From: Oscillospiraceae bacterium
GTDB lineage: Bacteria; Bacillota; Clostridia; UBA1212; SIG427
Length of the DNA stretch: 64,000 nucleotides
Reading direction: 5' to 3'
NCBI GenBank assembly: GCA_015069135.1
Contig: SVJE01000005.1
Location: 1 to 64,000 of the forward strand
This document shows positions 62,846 through 64,000 of the stretch, one piece after another (position 1 is the first letter of the stretch; the number at the start of each line of letters is the position of its first letter). Below the pieces are notes generated by a model. The model was not told the origin of the DNA. It made no database searches and saw only the letters and a program-made list of their open reading frames with translations. A program made the translations under genes and the position numbers.

Positions 62846-64000
62846 TTAAATTTTATAAATATAGTTGAATCTTCCAAATGGTGCGCAATCGCCATCCTTA
62901 TAGAAGTTCATAACATCATTAAACTCAATATTGTCAGACCACTTAAATTCAAGATTTATTTCTTTATCCTGTCCTACCATACTTCGTGGAATAACAACAT
63001 ACATTTTATCATAATTGTAAAATGTCTTTACCTCTGAAATTTCCTTTTTGCCCTCAGCTGTAAATTCATATATTTTACCGCCGGAAACTAAATAATCATA
63101 ACCTTCCCAACCTGTGGCTTTGTTACGGTCGCTGTCAATAAGAAGTTCCATTACATGGTCACCGCTTAAGTTAAGAGGGCGATATGTTTCCGCGTAAAAA
63201 TACAGATTGTCCTTATCATAAGCAACTCTTGCGTTGGTTATATTGTTTCGCCCTGATTTGTTAATGTAGTGGTAACCACCAAGACCCTTAAAATCTCTGT
63301 TGGCCTCTGAACCTACATGAGCCACATAATCCGGTAAAATGTTTCTCCAAGCCTCAAAATCACCATCATTAACAGTTACAGGTGTATTTGGAATCTCCAC
63401 ATGCTTAAGGCCTTTGAACCTTCTGATATTTGCAGCCATCTGGAGATAATATGTGTCCAAATAACCATCAATATCCGGTTCAATATCACGGCTGTGTTCT
63501 CTGTCAAAGTGGTCAACAAATGCAATCTGGCCACTACCATCACGGATGTATGACTCGTCAGTCCATTTGCCCATTGTCCACTCATTCCAACCTGTAATAA
63601 ACACAAAATCAGGATCTATTTCACGGGCATAGTCCCATTGCTCCTGAAAGTTATAACCATAGAGATGAGAATCCTCTGTCAGTTTAGCAAACTTATCTTT
63701 ATACGTATAGCTACGTCCAAAAGTATTTCCTTCGTTAAAATGAGTTACTATAAGTCCCTCGCGACAATTCTGTGCAACACCTACAGTACACATTTCATAT
63801 GTACCGTCAGGCTTAAGACCGTAACCGTTCTGAGGAGCTATTTCAAGCCAGCCCCACTGGTCATCCAGCCATGGACCACCTGCGTATAAAGGCTGTGGTT
63901 TTCTGTATGTAAAGAAATCTTTTATTTCGTTTATAAGTATTGTGTCTTCAGGACAACAACCTTCTTCCGGTGGAAGACCGTCTTTATATGCCAAAATCAA
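62846..64000 (-). CDS. GH99/GH71-like protein, truncated by the window edge
   Basis: The visible C-terminal 384 codons lack the start. Features: PDFVFITGWNEWTMGKW, a motif seen in GH71/GH99-like (endo-alpha-mannanase type) enzymes, then a C-terminal beta-rich region (ARVAYDKDNLYFYAETYRPL, IDSDRNKATGWEGYDY) like a CBM9/DOMON-type binding domain. The assignment is by resemblance only and the missing 5' part is needed. It shares strand and spacing with the downstream amidohydrolase gene. Confidence 0.65.
   Translation of the reverse strand: MILAYKDGLPPEEGCCPEDTILINEIKDFFTYRKPQPLYAGGPWLDDQWGWLEIAPQNGYGLKPDGTYEMCTVGVAQNCREGLIVTHFNEGNTFGRSYTYKDKFAKLTEDSHLYGYNFQEQWDYAREIDPDFVFITGWNEWTMGKWTDESYIRDGSGQIAFVDHFDREHSRDIEPDIDGYLDTYYLQMAANIRRFKGLKHVEIPNTPVTVNDGDFEAWRNILPDYVAHVGSEANRDFKGLGGYHYINKSGRNNITNARVAYDKDNLYFYAETYRPLNLSGDHVMELLIDSDRNKATGWEGYDYLVSGGKIYEFTAEGKKEISEVKTFYNYDKMYVVIPRSMVGQDKEINLEFKWSDNIEFNDVMNFYKDGDCAPFGRFNYIYKI

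Overview
The window looks like chromosomal DNA of a low-GC, anaerobic, spore-forming Firmicute, most likely a Lachnospiraceae-type Clostridia. This is inferred from AT-rich sequence with strong AGGAGG-type ribosome sites, Pta-AckA, indolepyruvate ferredoxin oxidoreductase with PaaK and ACT proteins, CotF-like coat proteins, ECF vitamin transporters, and sugar ABC importers that have no ATPase of their own. Most genes lie on the minus strand.

Layout. 0.1-7.5 kb: tRNA-Thr and a minus-strand run of aconitase, YlmH, TruA, an (alpha/alpha)6-barrel glycosidase and a GH36 glycosidase. 7.5-16.4 kb: a GH32 enzyme, an ABC-2 type exporter, a lone eukaryotic-type HisA, two small membrane proteins, a cobalamin-riboswitch unit (ECF S component plus DUF4430 lipoprotein), and an AbiF-like HEPN protein behind a short pseudoknot-capable RNA. 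16.5-23.5 kb: one operon for aromatic amino-acid catabolism (solute symporter, PaaK, IorA, IorB, tandem ACT protein) ending in ThiN and a HAD phosphatase. 23.5-39.4 kb: a large carbohydrate importer locus with a 1042-residue solute-binding fusion, two permease pairs, an NHL/YIP1 membrane protein, a DUF5696 protein and three lipoprotein binding proteins. 39.4-53.2 kb: housekeeping genes (MurD, FMN-riboswitch RibU, PheB-Hom-aspartokinase, AckA-Pta, two CotF-like proteins, DUF421, an orphan nuclease-like protein, three RNA-modification genes, tRNA-Glu). 53.2-60.3 kb: an accessory stretch with an IS200-type element, a three-cohesin plus dockerin protein, an LRR plus dockerin protein, a broken XRE regulator and a holin-endolysin pair. 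60.3-64 kb: a small unknown protein, citrate synthase, an amidohydrolase and a truncated GH99/71-like protein.

How the parts connect. Aconitase and citrate synthase, in separate places, suggest the oxidative branch toward 2-oxoglutarate. Glycosidases at both ends and the importer locus indicate a glycan-using life. Vitamin uptake is controlled by two riboswitches (FMN and cobalamin).

The most interesting signals are: the AbiF-like HEPN protein preceded by its own promoter and a compact pseudoknot/terminator RNA (a candidate RNA antitoxin-toxin unit); a dispersed DNA motif GTGTCTGTCCCC that is read in all three frames of unrelated genes and forms a 40-bp perfect palindrome; an over-represented octamer GGTAAAAT; the unusual double importer locus; and a broken repressor gene facing a promoter for cohesin/dockerin surface proteins. 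All motif counts were made by eye.
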